From Baylisascaris procyonis (taxonomy: Eukaryota; Nematoda; Chromadorea; Rhabditida; Ascarididae): a DNA stretch of 64,000 nt. Shown in pieces: positions 1 to 12,763 of this stretch. The stretch's first letter is position 1; every line of letters starts with the position of its first letter. The stretch spans positions 4,756,501-4,820,500 of the forward strand of contig JAZARR010000213.1 of NCBI GenBank assembly GCA_037389465.1, in the 5' to 3' direction. The translations under genes were made by a program, and so were the position numbers. Under the pieces are notes generated by a model, which saw nothing but the letters and a program-made list of their open reading frames with translations, ran no database searches and was not told the DNA's origin.

Positions 1-417
1 TTTTATTGTCATACTCGTTACAAACGGAGGACTTCATCCACGGTTTCGGGTCGAGTCCGTCATTCTGGCTTAGTTGATATATCAATACAATATTCAAGGC
101 AGAAAGGAGTGCGGGAGGGCGTGTGGAGGGAAAGTGATAGAGAGGGAGGGAGAACAACAAAGAATCCCGTGCATTTCAGTGATTAGCAGTCAATTAACGG
201 ATTGTTTATTTTCTCCTGTGGCTTCATTTTTTAATTTCTTTCTATATCTCCAAAACATCTTTCGCTTCACTCTGTTCTCATTTTCGGCGGGACTGCACAT
301 AAATGTTTATGATGTGGTGACCATAAGTCATTCAAAAGTCACTTATATGTTTTGCTGTTTTTATTTCACGCGATCTCTGACTTTTATCGTCTAATGGAAG
401 TATAAAGATGCTTTTAG
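1..417 (+). other. Intron upstream of the first visible figl-1 exon
   Basis: No coding exon could be supported here. The Walker A segment of the AAA domain should be encoded just upstream of position 418, but no GPPGTGKT-like reading is visible in any frame of these bases. I infer that the window opens inside a figl-1 intron. A pyrimidine-containing acceptor (cttttag) ends at 417. Confidence 0.55.
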
Positions 418-3392
418 GACGGTGTGTGGCTGCACAGTGCAACGCTACCTTCTTCAATATAGCTGCCTCATCGTTGACTTCGAAGTGGGTGGGCGAAGGC
501 GAGAAGCTTGTTCGTGTATTGTTTGCAGTGGCACGCGTCTTGCAGCCCTCAATCATATTCATTGATGAGGTATATACCGTTTCTTTAGATGTCTACTGTT
601 ACCTATAATATATTCATCTCCTTATTTCAGATATCTTTATTTCTTGATGCAGTTACGTTGCTACGAATAAAATGATACCAGCTGTTCTTATTTTAGCGTG
701 TCAAAGACCGCAGTGGTAATTACTTTTGAGTGATAGAAAGGACTGAATGCTAGAGAACCACAGTAAATTGTAAGCTTCCCTGGGGGTCGAGGTGTTAGAC
801 AACGTCACTCCTCCCAATTTTCACCATGATCACTTCGTTTATCGCGGATCTCATTTTCCATTGAGATGTTTCCTTTAACATTTTCAAACACTTTGCAACG
901 GTTTAATATACCGTTTGAACTGTTATTTCAGTATAGTTATCGCTTGACGACATTGCTTATGTTTATTTGAGCCATTTTTTTCAATTTTTGCCGATTTTGG
1001 ATTCACTTCTCGTTGCTGAACCCTTAATGCTTGGACGTAATTGATTATTGGCTGCATAGAAGCCGATATGATTGAATAAAATTTTCTCAGTTATTTTTGT
1101 TTGTTTTTTTGTAATCGGTGATGAGCAATGAACAATGTACTGCACATAAATAGATGCAATACTGGAACTACACCTTGTCAACCATCACATGCGGCAGCAT
1201 AAGTCTTCCAAGAAGAGGGAAAGATGCTTCCCTCATATGGCAAGGTCGATGTTTGTGGTGAACCAACATAAGTATTGAATATCTGACGTGAAGTTATTGA
1301 TATGAATCTTAAGAATAATAACTAATGCGCGTATTGAAGTTTTGATTTTAGATCGATTCGTTGCTAACGAGTCGAAGTGAAGGAGAACATGAATCATCGC
1401 GTCGTATCAAAACCGAATTCCTTGTTCATCTCGATGGTGTGGCCACATTTGCCGACGAACGTCTTCTCGTACTTGGTGCCACCAACAGGTCTGCTTCACA
1501 CCGTTCACACATCTTTTTTCTTTTTTTCTTAGATTTTGCAAAGCTAAAGTGCACGACTATGTGGGTAAAATAGTTATCCTAACCCTGGCAGTACCACAGT
1601 CCCTCCTTCCTCCTCCTTCATCATCCGAGCGCTTTTAACATCGCTGACGGCGACGTACACTTCTGCTATGGGTCTTTCGTTGCAACAATGTTGGATGAGT
1701 TCTCAAAACATTATCTCAGTATTGACCATAGAATGGCAGTGGTGTTGTATTGTGGAAGTCGGCTGAGATCCGCATTGTTTTTAACAGTTCGTTCAACTTT
1801 TAGGTGGATGACGTTGATTATTCATGATTGTTTAATAGTTTTGTGCAAGAAGCCACGATATATTGGCACTAGTTATCGCAATACTAAGCATGTAATGCAC
1901 AATAACTGTTTGTCGTTATGTTTTTTTCCTATGAAATTAGGAAACAAGAATTTTTATTCGGATTAATTTAATCACAGACCACACGAATTGGACGATGCGG
2001 CAAGGCGCCGATTTGCAAAACGACTTTATATATCACTGCCTTGTATTGACGCTCGTACTCACATTGTGCGCTCTCTTCTTACTACTCAAAAACATGATCT
2101 CTGCGAAGAGGATTTCATGAAAATCGCTGCAATGACTGAAGGTGTGTGAGTATTAGCCATTCAGTCCTTTATTATATTATGTTGTCTGTTTTCCGACAAG
2201 AAATTTTACTAATGGGATGCGGCGAATTTCTTAGATATAATTGTGGACCCCGTGCTTTGCTTAAACTGAATTCGTGGAGTTATCTGAAGTTGGTGCTTTT
2301 GTTGTTTAGACATATTTTCTGAGCTTCTGAATGGAGACAGCAGTTGTGCTTGAGAGGAGGTGAGGTGGGAGGATATGATTGTATCAGTTTATCTGGATGC
2401 CATATGTCGTAGGAAAGTTGGCGTTCTTTATTTACAAATTTGCACATCGTTGCCAATTTGGCCACTTCGTATTCCCTTTAGTATTTCTGCGCCATATCGC
2501 AGAGCTAAACACATCTTTCGTGATTTCATAAATCCAATATAGAAGTATTGATTCGCTGTAGACTTTATTGATGCATACAGAGGTGATTTGAGTCGGACAG
2601 CCTAGCTTTAAAGTGAAGCATTTTAATGAGCAAATTCTTGTTGAAGGTTACTCAGGCGCAGACATGAAGCAGTTGTGTGCTGAGGCTTCTATGGGTCCGA
2701 TCCGCGATATTCTCGAATCGTCTTCGATGGATATCGCAACTGTTGACAAAGAACAGGTTCTCTTTGACATTTTTATAATAAGCATTGAGCACGTTTATGA
2801 GTTAGTAGTGTCGGCGTTTAGTTTTTTATCGCAGTAATGATTGATGAATCTGTGTTAGTTACTATGATTATCAATGCATCGAGCAGTTTTATGGTTAGGT
2901 TCACGAACAAAAAACATTTCAGAGCAGTCTACCATTCATTGTTCATTTGTTTGCGTAGTGTTCCTCACAGGTGAATTGTCTAATCATACATGCTTAGGTC
3001 CTGTATGCGTGGGGTCCATGTGCTTCTCGAAATCAGGACATTCAAGCTGCAGTTGCATGTGAGGTTCCTATCACCAACGGGCACAAGCCCACTTACCTGA
3101 TTTGAAAAAAAAAAGCAACTGATGTGTGAGAGTATTTCTTTATTATTATAATAGTATAAATGTTATCTGATCACATGTTTCTTTATGGAATTTACATTTA
3201 AATTTCAACACAGCAATAGTGAAGCATTTCGTTGATAAATATGAAATTGAATAATTGCTATTGCAGGTTCGATCAATCACTCTGAAAGATTTTGAAAGCG
3301 CAGTGCGCGTGGTGCGTCCAACAGTCGTTGAGAAAGATTTGATAGGATATCGTGAATGGGACTCACAATTCGGATCGCTGAATACTTCATAG
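418..3392 (+). CDS. figl-1: Fidgetin-like protein 1 AAA ATPase, 3' part of the gene
   Basis: Five exons, 418-569, 1352-1488, 1978-2141, 2647-2756 and 3267-3392, join in phase and give 228 residues ending at TAG. Visible in order: substrate-binding pore loop in [15 protein letters not shown]; Walker B IIFIDEID, which is split by the first intron; [12 protein letters not shown]; sensor 1 GATNR; arginine-finger segment [13 protein letters not shown]; the sensor-2-like YSGADMKQL; and the Vps4-type C-terminal helix region with RVVRPTV. This order and spelling identify the fidgetin-like-1 branch of meiotic-clade AAA ATPases. Family members form ATP-driven hexamers. They are known for regulating RAD51 removal in homologous recombination and, in Caenorhabditis, for mitotic and germline roles. 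Walker A and the N-terminal region lie outside the window, so completeness cannot be judged. Key residues in the visible part are intact, including the Walker B aspartate-glutamate and the arginine fingers. The first exon starts in phase 1 (G|GA), matching the family spacing after Walker A. Confidence 0.93.
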
Positions 3393-5344
3393 GAAGTGGC
3401 TCCTTTCTTTCATTCGCTTGACGATAACTGAATTTATTCCCTTTTTTAATGGTGCTCTGCGTAGATAGCTGCGCAGATCGCTTAAATCTTTCATGAATGA
3501 GTGTCTAATATCAAGAATTGATTGAAATTTTATTGACTTCAAACCGAGCATTTAAATGTGACTCATTTTGCGGTTAGCTGCTCATCTGCAAAGTGCGCTT
3601 TTTAAAGTGCAAGAGAGCTGTGTAAGTGGATGCGAATGGTTTCCATTGATAATCAGTGGCTGTGTTGTACTAGTCATTCAGATTGGATGGGAGGGAGTAT
3701 CAACTATAAAACTTTCGGTTTATGCTTGCTGGCATACAGAGTCGCTTCTGTTGGCTCTAGGCGGGATGATATCTAGTGGATGTGTTGATTCGTTTTGTGC
3801 AGGACGAGGGAAGTTGTTTTGAGTAGGGTTAAATGCATTTCATTCAGTTGAAATGTAACTTTCCTATGTGAAAGAGCCCCATTATGAAGGCTATGCTGCA
3901 TTAAAAGCCTCTTATGTTGTTCCTTTCATACATGTGAAGTGCTTGTGAAATGTTTCATCAATGTATCATTTATGGGTTCCCGAGAGGTTCTTTAAATTAC
4001 GTTCTGTTTTGTTTGTTGCTTAGATCTGAATTCATTCTTTTGTGTTTTTGTATCGTCGTTTTGAGTGAATCTGTCGGGCTGCGAAACTGTGGTCATCGGG
4101 CTGTATTGTTGAGTTAATAGTGATGGCTCATTGGCTGTTTTTTTTTTTTTTGTTCCTTTGATGCTTATATTTGCAGCTAAGTTAGTATATAAGTTGAAAT
4201 AGCGATGCGTTATTTACTCAACTCCACATTCATATGCGTCAGCCTAAACTTCTCATTAGACGCAATTTAGCTAATTGAATAGGTTTATGGATGTAAAATT
4301 ATCTCTATTTAAAGAGTTGTTAAGAAACTTTTCCAAAAGGAACTAGAAAATTAGCGGTGCAAACATTGCTTTATAGTGTGTTGCTGAGAGTAACGTAGTA
4401 ATTGCAATGATCTTTTTCTCTTCTTTTTGCCCTCCACACGCATACAAAAAGGCTTTTTCTAAGAGAGATTTTTTCGGACGTTAAGGGCGAAAAAAAAAAC
4501 CAGTTTGATCTATTTCCATATTTTGATCTCTTCATATGCGAAATGATCTCTATGCAATGCAAATTTTACGATACAAAGTATGCCGAATGAGTACAAATTG
4601 CAGTCATTCGGTGCTTTTATTTGATACTCAATGATCCATCATCTGTGTATATTTCTTCTGTATTAATTAGACAATGATTGCTGCTGTTTATCTCTGCTTA
4701 ATTATCCAATAAACAATATTTCAGTAATTTCAATCGTTGATAATTGCACTCATTTGTTAATCGATTTCTTTTGGAATATTTTCGAAATTTTTGATGAAAC
4801 ACTAACGATAGCGGTTTATATTCGTAATTTTTTTTCTTGCCGGCACCGCTTTCGAATTATTTCCGAAGATGTCAACTAGGATCAGAGTGGTTTTATTGGC
4901 ATTGGTTGATTTTCTTAGATCACTTTTGCTTGTATTCTTAAAATTCGTCAGCTTTGATTTAATAAGCAGCAATTTTGACTGCGGTGGGATGTAGTTGATT
5001 TTTTTCTGTATATGATCGGTATCTCTTAATCAGCAACGAATAGTCGAAGGTCTACGAGGACTCCATTGAAGTAGAAAATCGTTTGTAATATTTATATCCT
5101 AGAATCAAAAAAAGGACTGTTTGAGGTTAAATTTTAGGATCATTTCATGTCATATTTTTGGTACGTTCATCAAAGTCACACTGAGTGCTATGTCGATCGT
5201 TTAATAAGGCACCACTTAATTGATTTATAACGAAACAAAAGTACATGGAAATACTTAGTGACTGCAATGCGCTCGATTTCGAGGTGCCAGGATAAGTGAA
5301 GACCGTTTGCAGTGCGCTTTATTACCTTTAAACTTTTTTTTTAG
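3393..5344. other. Intergenic region between figl-1 and the ZGPAT-type gene
   Basis: No coding exon, RNA gene or clear repeat is visible. The stretch is AT-rich with T runs. Its last bases form a strong acceptor (polypyrimidine, then ag at 5343-5344) directly before an ATG. It should therefore contain figl-1 3' UTR and the promoter or outron of the next gene. Confidence 0.6.
5334..5344 (+). promoter_or_regulatory. Acceptor abutting the ATG, probable SL trans-splice site
   Basis: A run of T followed by ag ends exactly one base before the ATG at 5345. No coding exon upstream is needed, because the ATG already begins a ZGPAT-like N terminus. In nematodes this arrangement usually marks addition of a spliced leader. 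An untranslated cis-spliced exon upstream is the alternative. Confidence 0.5.
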
Positions 5345-8300
5345 ATGGACGAACAAGAGGAATTACACAGATACAAGGCACAGGTGAGTTGTGTTGGCTT
5401 TTTGGAAAAATGTTCATTCAAAAAAATATGTAAACTTGTCGTTGAAATATTTGTTATAGACACTCGCTTGTTAAATGTTACTTCATATTTTCTGCATTAT
5501 TTTTTTTTATATTGATCACTTATAATAATCTTCTTTCTTCGTTCTTGCAAGAGCATCTCTAGATTTTCATAAATACAATCATATCTAAAACTGATTTGTG
5601 TAACAAGATAAAATAGAAGAGGCGATTTGTAGCAAGCAGCGCGTGCCGAAAAAATCCTGGAATGAAGGGAGAGGATGCTTAAAGAGATGGGGAAATCATT
5701 AAGAAAAAAAGGGGACAATCGAAGTTGAGAACTAACAGTGAGTTTATGTTTCGCGGTTCAGGAACTTATTTATATCACGATTTTCATCTGTCTCTTTGAT
5801 TTTGTGTTGATGAACTCAATGAAGTTTCATTGGTCCAAACATATCAATTGAGGAAAAAGACCACTAAACACCTTTATTGTATCGAGAGTGAAATCTCAAT
5901 TTTATTGAAGTGCTACTTTTTCGACATATTAAAGAATTTAAAATAACAGGCTATATTAGAATGCCGATAAGCGGGCATGATAGCCACTCCAATCTTAGTG
6001 TATTATTGATTTAAGATTAGTGATACATAGATAAGTATATCAATGAGGATTTTTATTGTACGAATAACTAAGAAATAAAGGATCTATACCTTTACCTCCT
6101 AAAACTTTTGCAGCTTTTTTTTACATTTATGGGTACATTTTTTTAGCTGGATTCAATAGATGCCGAACTAAAGGTATGTACCGATCTAGAAAGACGCAAC
6201 GCACTTATGGAAATGCATGCCGATATCAGTGAACTGATTTCGTTGCTGACAGGCAAGCATTCAGTTTGATTCATCAAAGATATAATATACGTATAATTTG
6301 TATTTTGGGATAATGATGTTTTTATCAATGCTTTCAATAAAGCAACATCACATGGGTAGCGAGAAAAAATATGAGCAAAGATCCCTGCCAAATAGTGCCA
6401 TTTTTCGTATAACCAAGGAGGGAATTATGGCTTCTCTTCCTTTGAATCTGGTTTTGAAAATTTCAAAGTTTCAATGCATTTCCAGAAAGCTTTTTTTTCA
6501 TTGAGGAGCTGCGAGAAATTCAATAAAAGTAATAACATCTTTCACTTGCTAATAAAAACTCATTTATGTGATTGAATTTTTTGGTTACTCTCCAAACTTT
6601 CAAGTTGGCGATGGCCTGTTCAGTCAGGAAATAAAATTAGCAGGAACAAGGCTGTTTAGTATATCAGGTAACAGAGATTTTCATCAGTTGATCCGTTGGA
6701 GTTCTGGCTTACCGGGAACATCTTAACTAGTCTTCGTTTGCAGAAGGCTGTGATGGCGAAGTGGACGTATCACAAGAAGCAGGTCCATCGTCAGAGAGAA
6801 GCATGGGTGAGGTGCGGGGTGCTGATGGTGAGAATTCGATTCGAGAAGAGGAACTTATCGGAATGAACTGTCGAGCTCCGTACAGCAGAGTTGTCGACCG
6901 AGCTGTCGTCTATCACGATGCCATTATTCTTGATTTCGTTGATACTAGTGTGCCGCTTGAGCAACTCAAGGCTCGTTCACCTGTTATATTTGTTCTTGAT
7001 AGAATTTATAATGACAATGGTGATATATTAGGAGCGGTGTTAATCTGCAATGTACAAGGTGATAAGGATGATACTGATAATAGTGGTGAAGCAAAGTTTC
7101 CACCCACTCTGACAATGCGTACATGCATACATTAGGTGTGTATCACATTACCTTTCTAAAGATTTGAGGGGTGTTCTAACAGTTTGAAATTGGAATATAG
7201 CATGTCAACATTTATAGTTTCATGAAATTAGTTCGAGGCTGTGTTGAAATGCTCTAACAACAAGGATTCACTATTATTCGTTAACGTGAGATCTATTTAA
7301 TATTCTTCTCAAAACTTACCTTTCAGGTGAGGGTGTTATACAGTTATCCTCTGGAAGAGGCGATGCGACCGTGCCAATACTTTCTTGACGATCGCTGCAC
7401 ATATGGCGAAGGATGTCGCTATTCGCATGGGGAAGAGGTTTCATTCCATGACCTACTCGACTATCAGCCACCCAACTTCGAGTATGTCTTTATTCTGCTC
7501 ATTGAGCTTTTCATTTTCCTTTGAGTACATAAGTAATCAGTTCGTCGTATGTAAAGTTAACCATTCGAAATCTCATCGATGTGACTGTCACATCAAGTTT
7601 ATTCAACTCAACTTTTGAATTATTCAACAGTTGAATTAATAATGGCTATAATCAATCATAGTTGGGCAGTGAATTGGTGGTTATCGATTAATGCAAAATT
7701 GTGTGCTGCTTTTGACAGTTGCATTCAACGATGGAGCTGTCTAAATGTCTGTTCATTATTTGAAATGTTGAAGGTTATCGGTGCTTGCATTGTCGTAAAA
7801 TTGTTGCATTGTTTTGTTGTGACGAATTGTTTTGCTGAGACAAAACTGTTCGGCTAGCTATTCAGGTAGTTAAACATCGGTTCTCTCTTTGCTCTGCAGT
7901 ACATAACATCTCTGAATGCACAATCCTTGTGTAATTATGCAAATGACTTTCCACCATAGTAACTAATGCTAATTTTGGGTTTTTATTTGTGGGGTATTTG
8001 TTGCGATTGCTTATTTTAAGTGTTGGGTTACAAAACGTGACGGCTTCGAACAGAAGAAACTCTTCGCTATAGATGAATTCTTACAAAAGGAATTGTAACA
8101 GAGGAGATGCAAGTAAGAGTAGGTCAGTGACAGAGTACTCGCTTGCCAAGCTAGGTATCGAGGTTTCGTCCTCGTCTACGGGCACAGTTTTAACTGATCG
8201 TCAGACAGTGGGTAAAAAGAATTATTATTCGCCTTGACGTTGAAGCAAAACAGGAATTCGTTGCACACTGTATCCTTTTATCGATTTTCAGATCGATGAA

Positions 8301-11300
8301 AGAAGGGTCTCTGGTTCTAGTGCAAGGCGATAAGAAACTTTGGAGTAGCGGTCGGGTGGTCGCGATCGATGGACAGAATATTGCGGTGAATTTGCTTGTG
8401 TCAGGCAAGGAGGTGGCTAGCGTTCGTGAAAAGGTGATCCCTCTCAACGAGGATACACCTTTAGTGGAAGAAAGAGCAGGTCTGTTCAAGAACTGTGTGA
8501 GTGCATTATAGGAGTCAAAAAGGGTTTCCCGAAATCTCATTAGGAGTGATGTGTATGTTACTGAAAAGGTATGCGATAAGTATAATTCCAGCGTTCATTT
8601 ATTGTGTTGTGATTGATTGCGCTAAGCAGCGTTTTTACTGATGTCATAGGGGTTTGCTGGCATATTTTAGAGTTGAGGTCATCTCACAGCCCCATGCGTT
8701 TGTTGCTACCGTGTATTTTTCTTTTATGGTGCCATCTAAGACTACCTTAGCCTTCTTACGCACTTTTGCAGTCTAGAAGAAAAGTTATTGCGACGCTTTC
8801 GTGTCTGTCGTATGTCTGTCTCATGGTGCTGGTTTGTTCATCTGCCCATTTGTCCTAGAGATTCAGGCCGTAAATACGAAATGGTACGACAATTAAATTT
8901 GATCATAAGTCAGATCTACCTCCTCCTTCCTCAAGTCGTGCATCCCGTCAGTTATGTAAAAGTACCATGCTTAGTATTTTTGCAATGACAGTCCAAAGCA
9001 GGGGATGCTTCATAGCTAATAGGTATAATGGCAGTTTTGTTTTGCAGAAACGATGACAGCCGGAAGTGGAAACAGTTTAGAGGGATCGTGGTCAGAATTG
9101 AAAGGCGAAAAATGTGGTCGAGTGAGTGTGGGCGATATGGGTGACTGGGAGCAACACACTCGTGGTATCGGGATGAAACTGTTGCTGAAGATGGGATACA
9201 GAATGGGCGAAGGACTTGGCCGCAAATCTGATGGCATTGTTCATGCTATCCAACCCGTCATGTTCCCAAAAAGTTGGTTGTTCTTGATTCCTTTCTTAAA
9301 TCTCATCAAATCTAAGGGAGGAAAGAGAAATGTACTAAGACGGTGAAGGAGGAAGTTGCTTTAACGCTATAAGCAATTCTCGTCAAGTGTTATACTTTAG
9401 AAAAACTAACTGTACAAAATATTGAGAGACACTTCTTGATGAGTTGAAATTATTAATGGCATTATTGGGCAACGTGATTATCATATTGATGCGCAGAATC
9501 ACGGCCAAATAAAACGTTTTTGAACACACCAGCCCTCAGTCGTCGTATTATGCAACGTTTGCCCCATCTTACATTATTTATCTGTGGAATGTTGTCTTTG
9601 AGAGGAACATACATTCTTTTTGAAAATGTAATGGCATAAAGAATAAATCCTTCTGGATTAAAGTGAGTCTCGCGTTCGAATTTCGGTTTTTGCGCACTTC
9701 TGCGAGGAAAGCTTAGGGGCCTTTCTGCAGAAAGCAAAGCGCATTATGGAACGTCGTGTCTTCGCTTATGTATTTATGTATGCCTGACCTCCCATTGATT
9801 TCACTCCAGAAACTATCGGAGCTACAGTTGTGGAGTCTGTTGGTTATGATGTACCCTATGAGATAATCTCATAACATTCTTCATGTTGATTTGTCAGCTT
9901 GAAAGTGTCAAAAAATTTGCATAAACGGCATACCAATCGGATCGCAAAGCGATTGTTTTTAAGGTTTGCTTGAGGCCCATTCAGTCAAAATGTGAGGGCA
10001 TTGTTTCCCGCATTTTATCTTTTAACGGGAACTGTGAAGTTATCTGATGCGCTTCTCCAGTTTTTTGAGAGCGCTTAATGGGCGTTTAAATGAACTGTAA
10101 GTGCATTTGCATCTGCGATGTTCTTGGTTCCTGAGCTACGGTCAAGGAAGACTGCTCTCGCCACGGGCAATTTTACCATCAACCATTGTTCGAAGTTTCC
10201 TTCTGGTTCTTTTCTAACTAACGTCTGCCTTTCAGTATATCTGAGTGGATTATATGATTGAAACGATACTAAATTTTCGAATAATTTCATTAAAGTATCT
10301 ACGAATCAGACTTATTGTATTGATTATAGAAAATCATTCATGGTTTTACCAATTTATCAACAATTAAATTGTTCTTTACGCAGTCAGTCGATGTGATTTG
10401 AAAACGGTTTCGTCAGTTAACTGAAAATAAGGATCAGCCTTAAAATATTCTTTTAAGAACTCATATTTTTAGAACCGCTGGGAGTCTATTGGGGATAAGC
10501 ATTGTAGCAGAGGCATGAACTCGATATTAGTCTATGTTTTATGAACAGTCGCTTACATAAAGAGCAGATACAGGAGTGGTACGTTCACTACTATGTGCAG
10601 TTGTTTAACGACTTTCAGAGGGTTCGTTTTGAAGTCACTACTTCACAGTCAAAAAACTTGCTCTCACATTATTTGCAGAGAAATCTTTGGATGTCTGTAT
10701 GCAATCGAAGCATAAGAAAGTTGTGGATGGGATTCGTGAGAGGAAAGATCGTGTGAAGAAGGAAATGGCGAAACGACTTTGCGTTGAAGAAGCGAACAAA
10801 GACATCTTCGATATCCTAAATCATAGTCTAAATGCTCGTTCTAAAGATAACGATGCGATGAGTGCACACGATGAGAAAATGCATCTTAAGGTAGGTAGAC
10901 TTGATGAACGCTTTCCATTATATTCAAGAGCACAAAATGAAGCAAGTGTATAATCGTGAGCATGACAGATGTCTTTTATTTCATAGACCGTTTAATCGCG
11001 AATTCTATGATCATGAGTTCAAACACTCATACAGAAATGTTTTCAATTGTAAGAATATATGAGTTTCCTTTTCCTATCGTCCACAGAGTAGGAGGGAAGT
11101 ATTAGTTGATGGCCGCAAAAGGCTAAACCAGTTTCTGTTATCATTTACCATGTAACCACTTGGCCCACGTAATAGAACGAGGGGGCGGGGGAGAGAGAAG
11201 GGAGGTAGTAGGCTACTGTGTGCATATATTGCCTTTTATTTCCGCTTAAAAATTCATCAGTGGTTTTACTTAAAGGGACGCTTCTGCAAAAGTGCCAAAA

Positions 11301-11637
11301 ATACGCTCGTATTAGGTATCCAAGTCTTAGCATGTTTCGGTTATTTACTTTACATATTTCAAAACTTTTTAGTCAATTCGTTATATGCATTTAGGTGGCA
11401 TCGTCGAAGAAGTTGGGTGTGGATGCACTGAATTTAGATAGACAAATGAAAGAACTCAAAGGAAAAGAACGAAAGCTTCGTGAGGGCATCACACGTAATC
11501 AACGAGATAGAACGACCGCCGAAAAGCTGAAAAGAGCTCTAGCAGAATGCCAAAAAGATATTGAGAAGTTGGCTGCGCGCCAAGAAAGACTGTCAAATGA
11601 AGTTGAAGGACGACGAACTATGAAAGGATTATTCTAA
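5345..11637 (+). CDS. ZGPAT-type zinc finger CCCH and G-patch domain protein
   Basis: Exons: 5345-5383, 6147-6252, 6744 to an uncertain donor near 7036-7051, 7327-7481, 8292-8479, 9048-9272, 10679-10890 and 11395-11637 (TAA). All phases agree except at the unresolved donor. Domains in order match human ZGPAT: N-terminal helix (MDEQEELHRYKAQ); APYSRVVDRAVVYHDA, like the family APYxxxW-xxEYHNA segment; a CCCH finger with spacing C-x7-C-x5-C-x3-H (CQYFLDDRCTYGEGCRYSH); a Tudor-like strand block around LVLVQGDKKLWSSGRVVAID; a G-patch with HTRGIGMKLLLKMGY and GEGLGR; then KSLD and a Lys/Glu coiled coil ending RRTMKGLF. ZGPAT is a nuclear protein that acts as a transcriptional repressor and also binds spliceosomal helicase machinery through its G-patch; the role here is inferred. 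Intron 2 appears to use a GC donor. The ATG was chosen because an acceptor abuts it and the family N terminus follows. Confidence 0.9.
8119..8178 (+). pseudogene. tRNA-Gly(GCC)-like relic or tRNA-derived SINE fragment
   Basis: Inside a ZGPAT-gene intron the sequence reads like the body of tRNA-Gly: a D-arm/A-box segment (GGTCAGTGACAGAGTACTCG), an anticodon loop TTGCCAA with GCC, and a T arm whose stem CGAGG/CCTCG pairs perfectly. The anticodon stem has one mismatch, the T loop reads TTTCGT instead of TTCGA, and the flanks do not form an acceptor stem. I read it as a decayed tRNA gene or tRNA-derived repeat, not a working tRNA. Chance similarity cannot be excluded. Confidence 0.35.
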
Positions 11638-12250
11638 AGATAATGAGTCCTATGATGGTCGTTATAAATGGTTGACGTTCGCATTGCTTGAAATAGTATT
11701 AGATGGAGAGATATTTTTCATTATTTAACATTGTTGCGGAGAAAACATTGGGATCAAAAGAGAGAGACCGATGCCGTCACTGTTCGGGGAAAAAGACCTT
11801 GAGCTGGAAAATCGACAAGACTTTGAGCTGGAAAAAATTCGTTTTGACAGTCATAGTTTTTTATTGTAGTTGAAAGTCAGTGATCGCGGAGTGCAGACGT
11901 TGTGTTGTGGGTGTTTGAGGGTTGTCCATGCACAGTGGAATGCAGACTACTGGTAAGGTGAGGGATTAAGTTTAAGCTGACGGGGAGTGCGATATGTTGT
12001 AGAATGGAATTCAGGTGGTAAATAGGATGTGGTTTAAGTGAAGGATGGTGAACAGTAAGTTCTGGAGATAGGTGCGCTTTCCTGTGAAAGTTTAGGCGGT
12101 AGGTTACGAGGATGAGCGCGCGATGATGGACAGTTGGCTATACGAATAACCACAACAATTGAATCGCTTGTGAGGGAAATGCCCCATTTAAGAGAGAGTT
12201 CTTCATCCGTTTTGTCATCCTTCTTACCATCGCTTTCCTCAACTGGTTGC
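11638..12250. other. 3' flank of the ZGPAT-type gene up to the LTR
   Basis: No coding exon is supported. The open frames on the minus strand here (12034-12365) have no homology I recognise and run into the LTR. It probably holds the 3' UTR and intergenic DNA. Confidence 0.5.
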
Positions 12251-12649
12251 TGTTGGATATGGCGCTGAAGAGCCAACCCAAGATATCTACTAGTGATCTC
12301 TCACTACCATGACCACTTTTACTCGTATAGTTGATTCTCGTCCACTGTTCTTCAAGTAATTCCATCGACTGATTTGTGTGCTCTCGTGCTGCTCCAGGCG
12401 ATATCTGAGACCTGTATAAGTCGGGCTTCAGCCCATCAGAGTTAGTCTTCTCATTCGTCAGTCTCCATTGTCAGTATTCTCTCGTCAGTTCCCCTATCGG
12501 TATTCGCCCTGTCACCGTTCACCCCTCTGTGCTATACTCGTCTTGGGAGCCGTTGTGCTCCCCAATAAACCGTTTCTACTATCTCCCTGTGCATTCGCGC
12601 TCCACACTCGGCCTTCCTCTTCAACGTCGTTGCGGCCACAGTCACAACA
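12251..12649 (+). mobile_element. Ty3/gypsy 5' LTR (copy A), 399 bp
   Basis: The boundaries are set by short inverted termini TGTTG...CAACA and by comparison with a second copy at 24685-25061 on the other strand. Both copies share a TATA-like segment, a poly(A)-signal-like CCAATAAACC (near 12563 in this copy) and the right end. Immediately inside the right end both continue with GTTGGCGATCACA, the likely primer-binding region. The LTR leads straight into a gag reading frame. Exact ends should be taken as within a few bases. Confidence 0.75.
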
Positions 12650-12763
12650 GTTGGCGATCACATTCACAACAATTGGCGATTAGATTTTGGATTCGCGATA
12701 GATGAAAGGCCTACCCAACTCGCTGGTTTTCTACTCCAACGTCAGCAGGAACAGGAGGCGCTG

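Noticed and set aside
1..70. Possible tRNA T-arm (gggtcgagtccg) at the window edge
   Set aside because: No D arm or anticodon arm can be placed and no acceptor stem pairs.
9462..9737. 91-codon minus frame in a ZGPAT-gene intron
   Set aside because: No recognisable domain and no splice or start context.
11145..11333. Minus-strand frame within the last ZGPAT-gene intron
   Set aside because: No homology and antisense to an intron. Chance frame.
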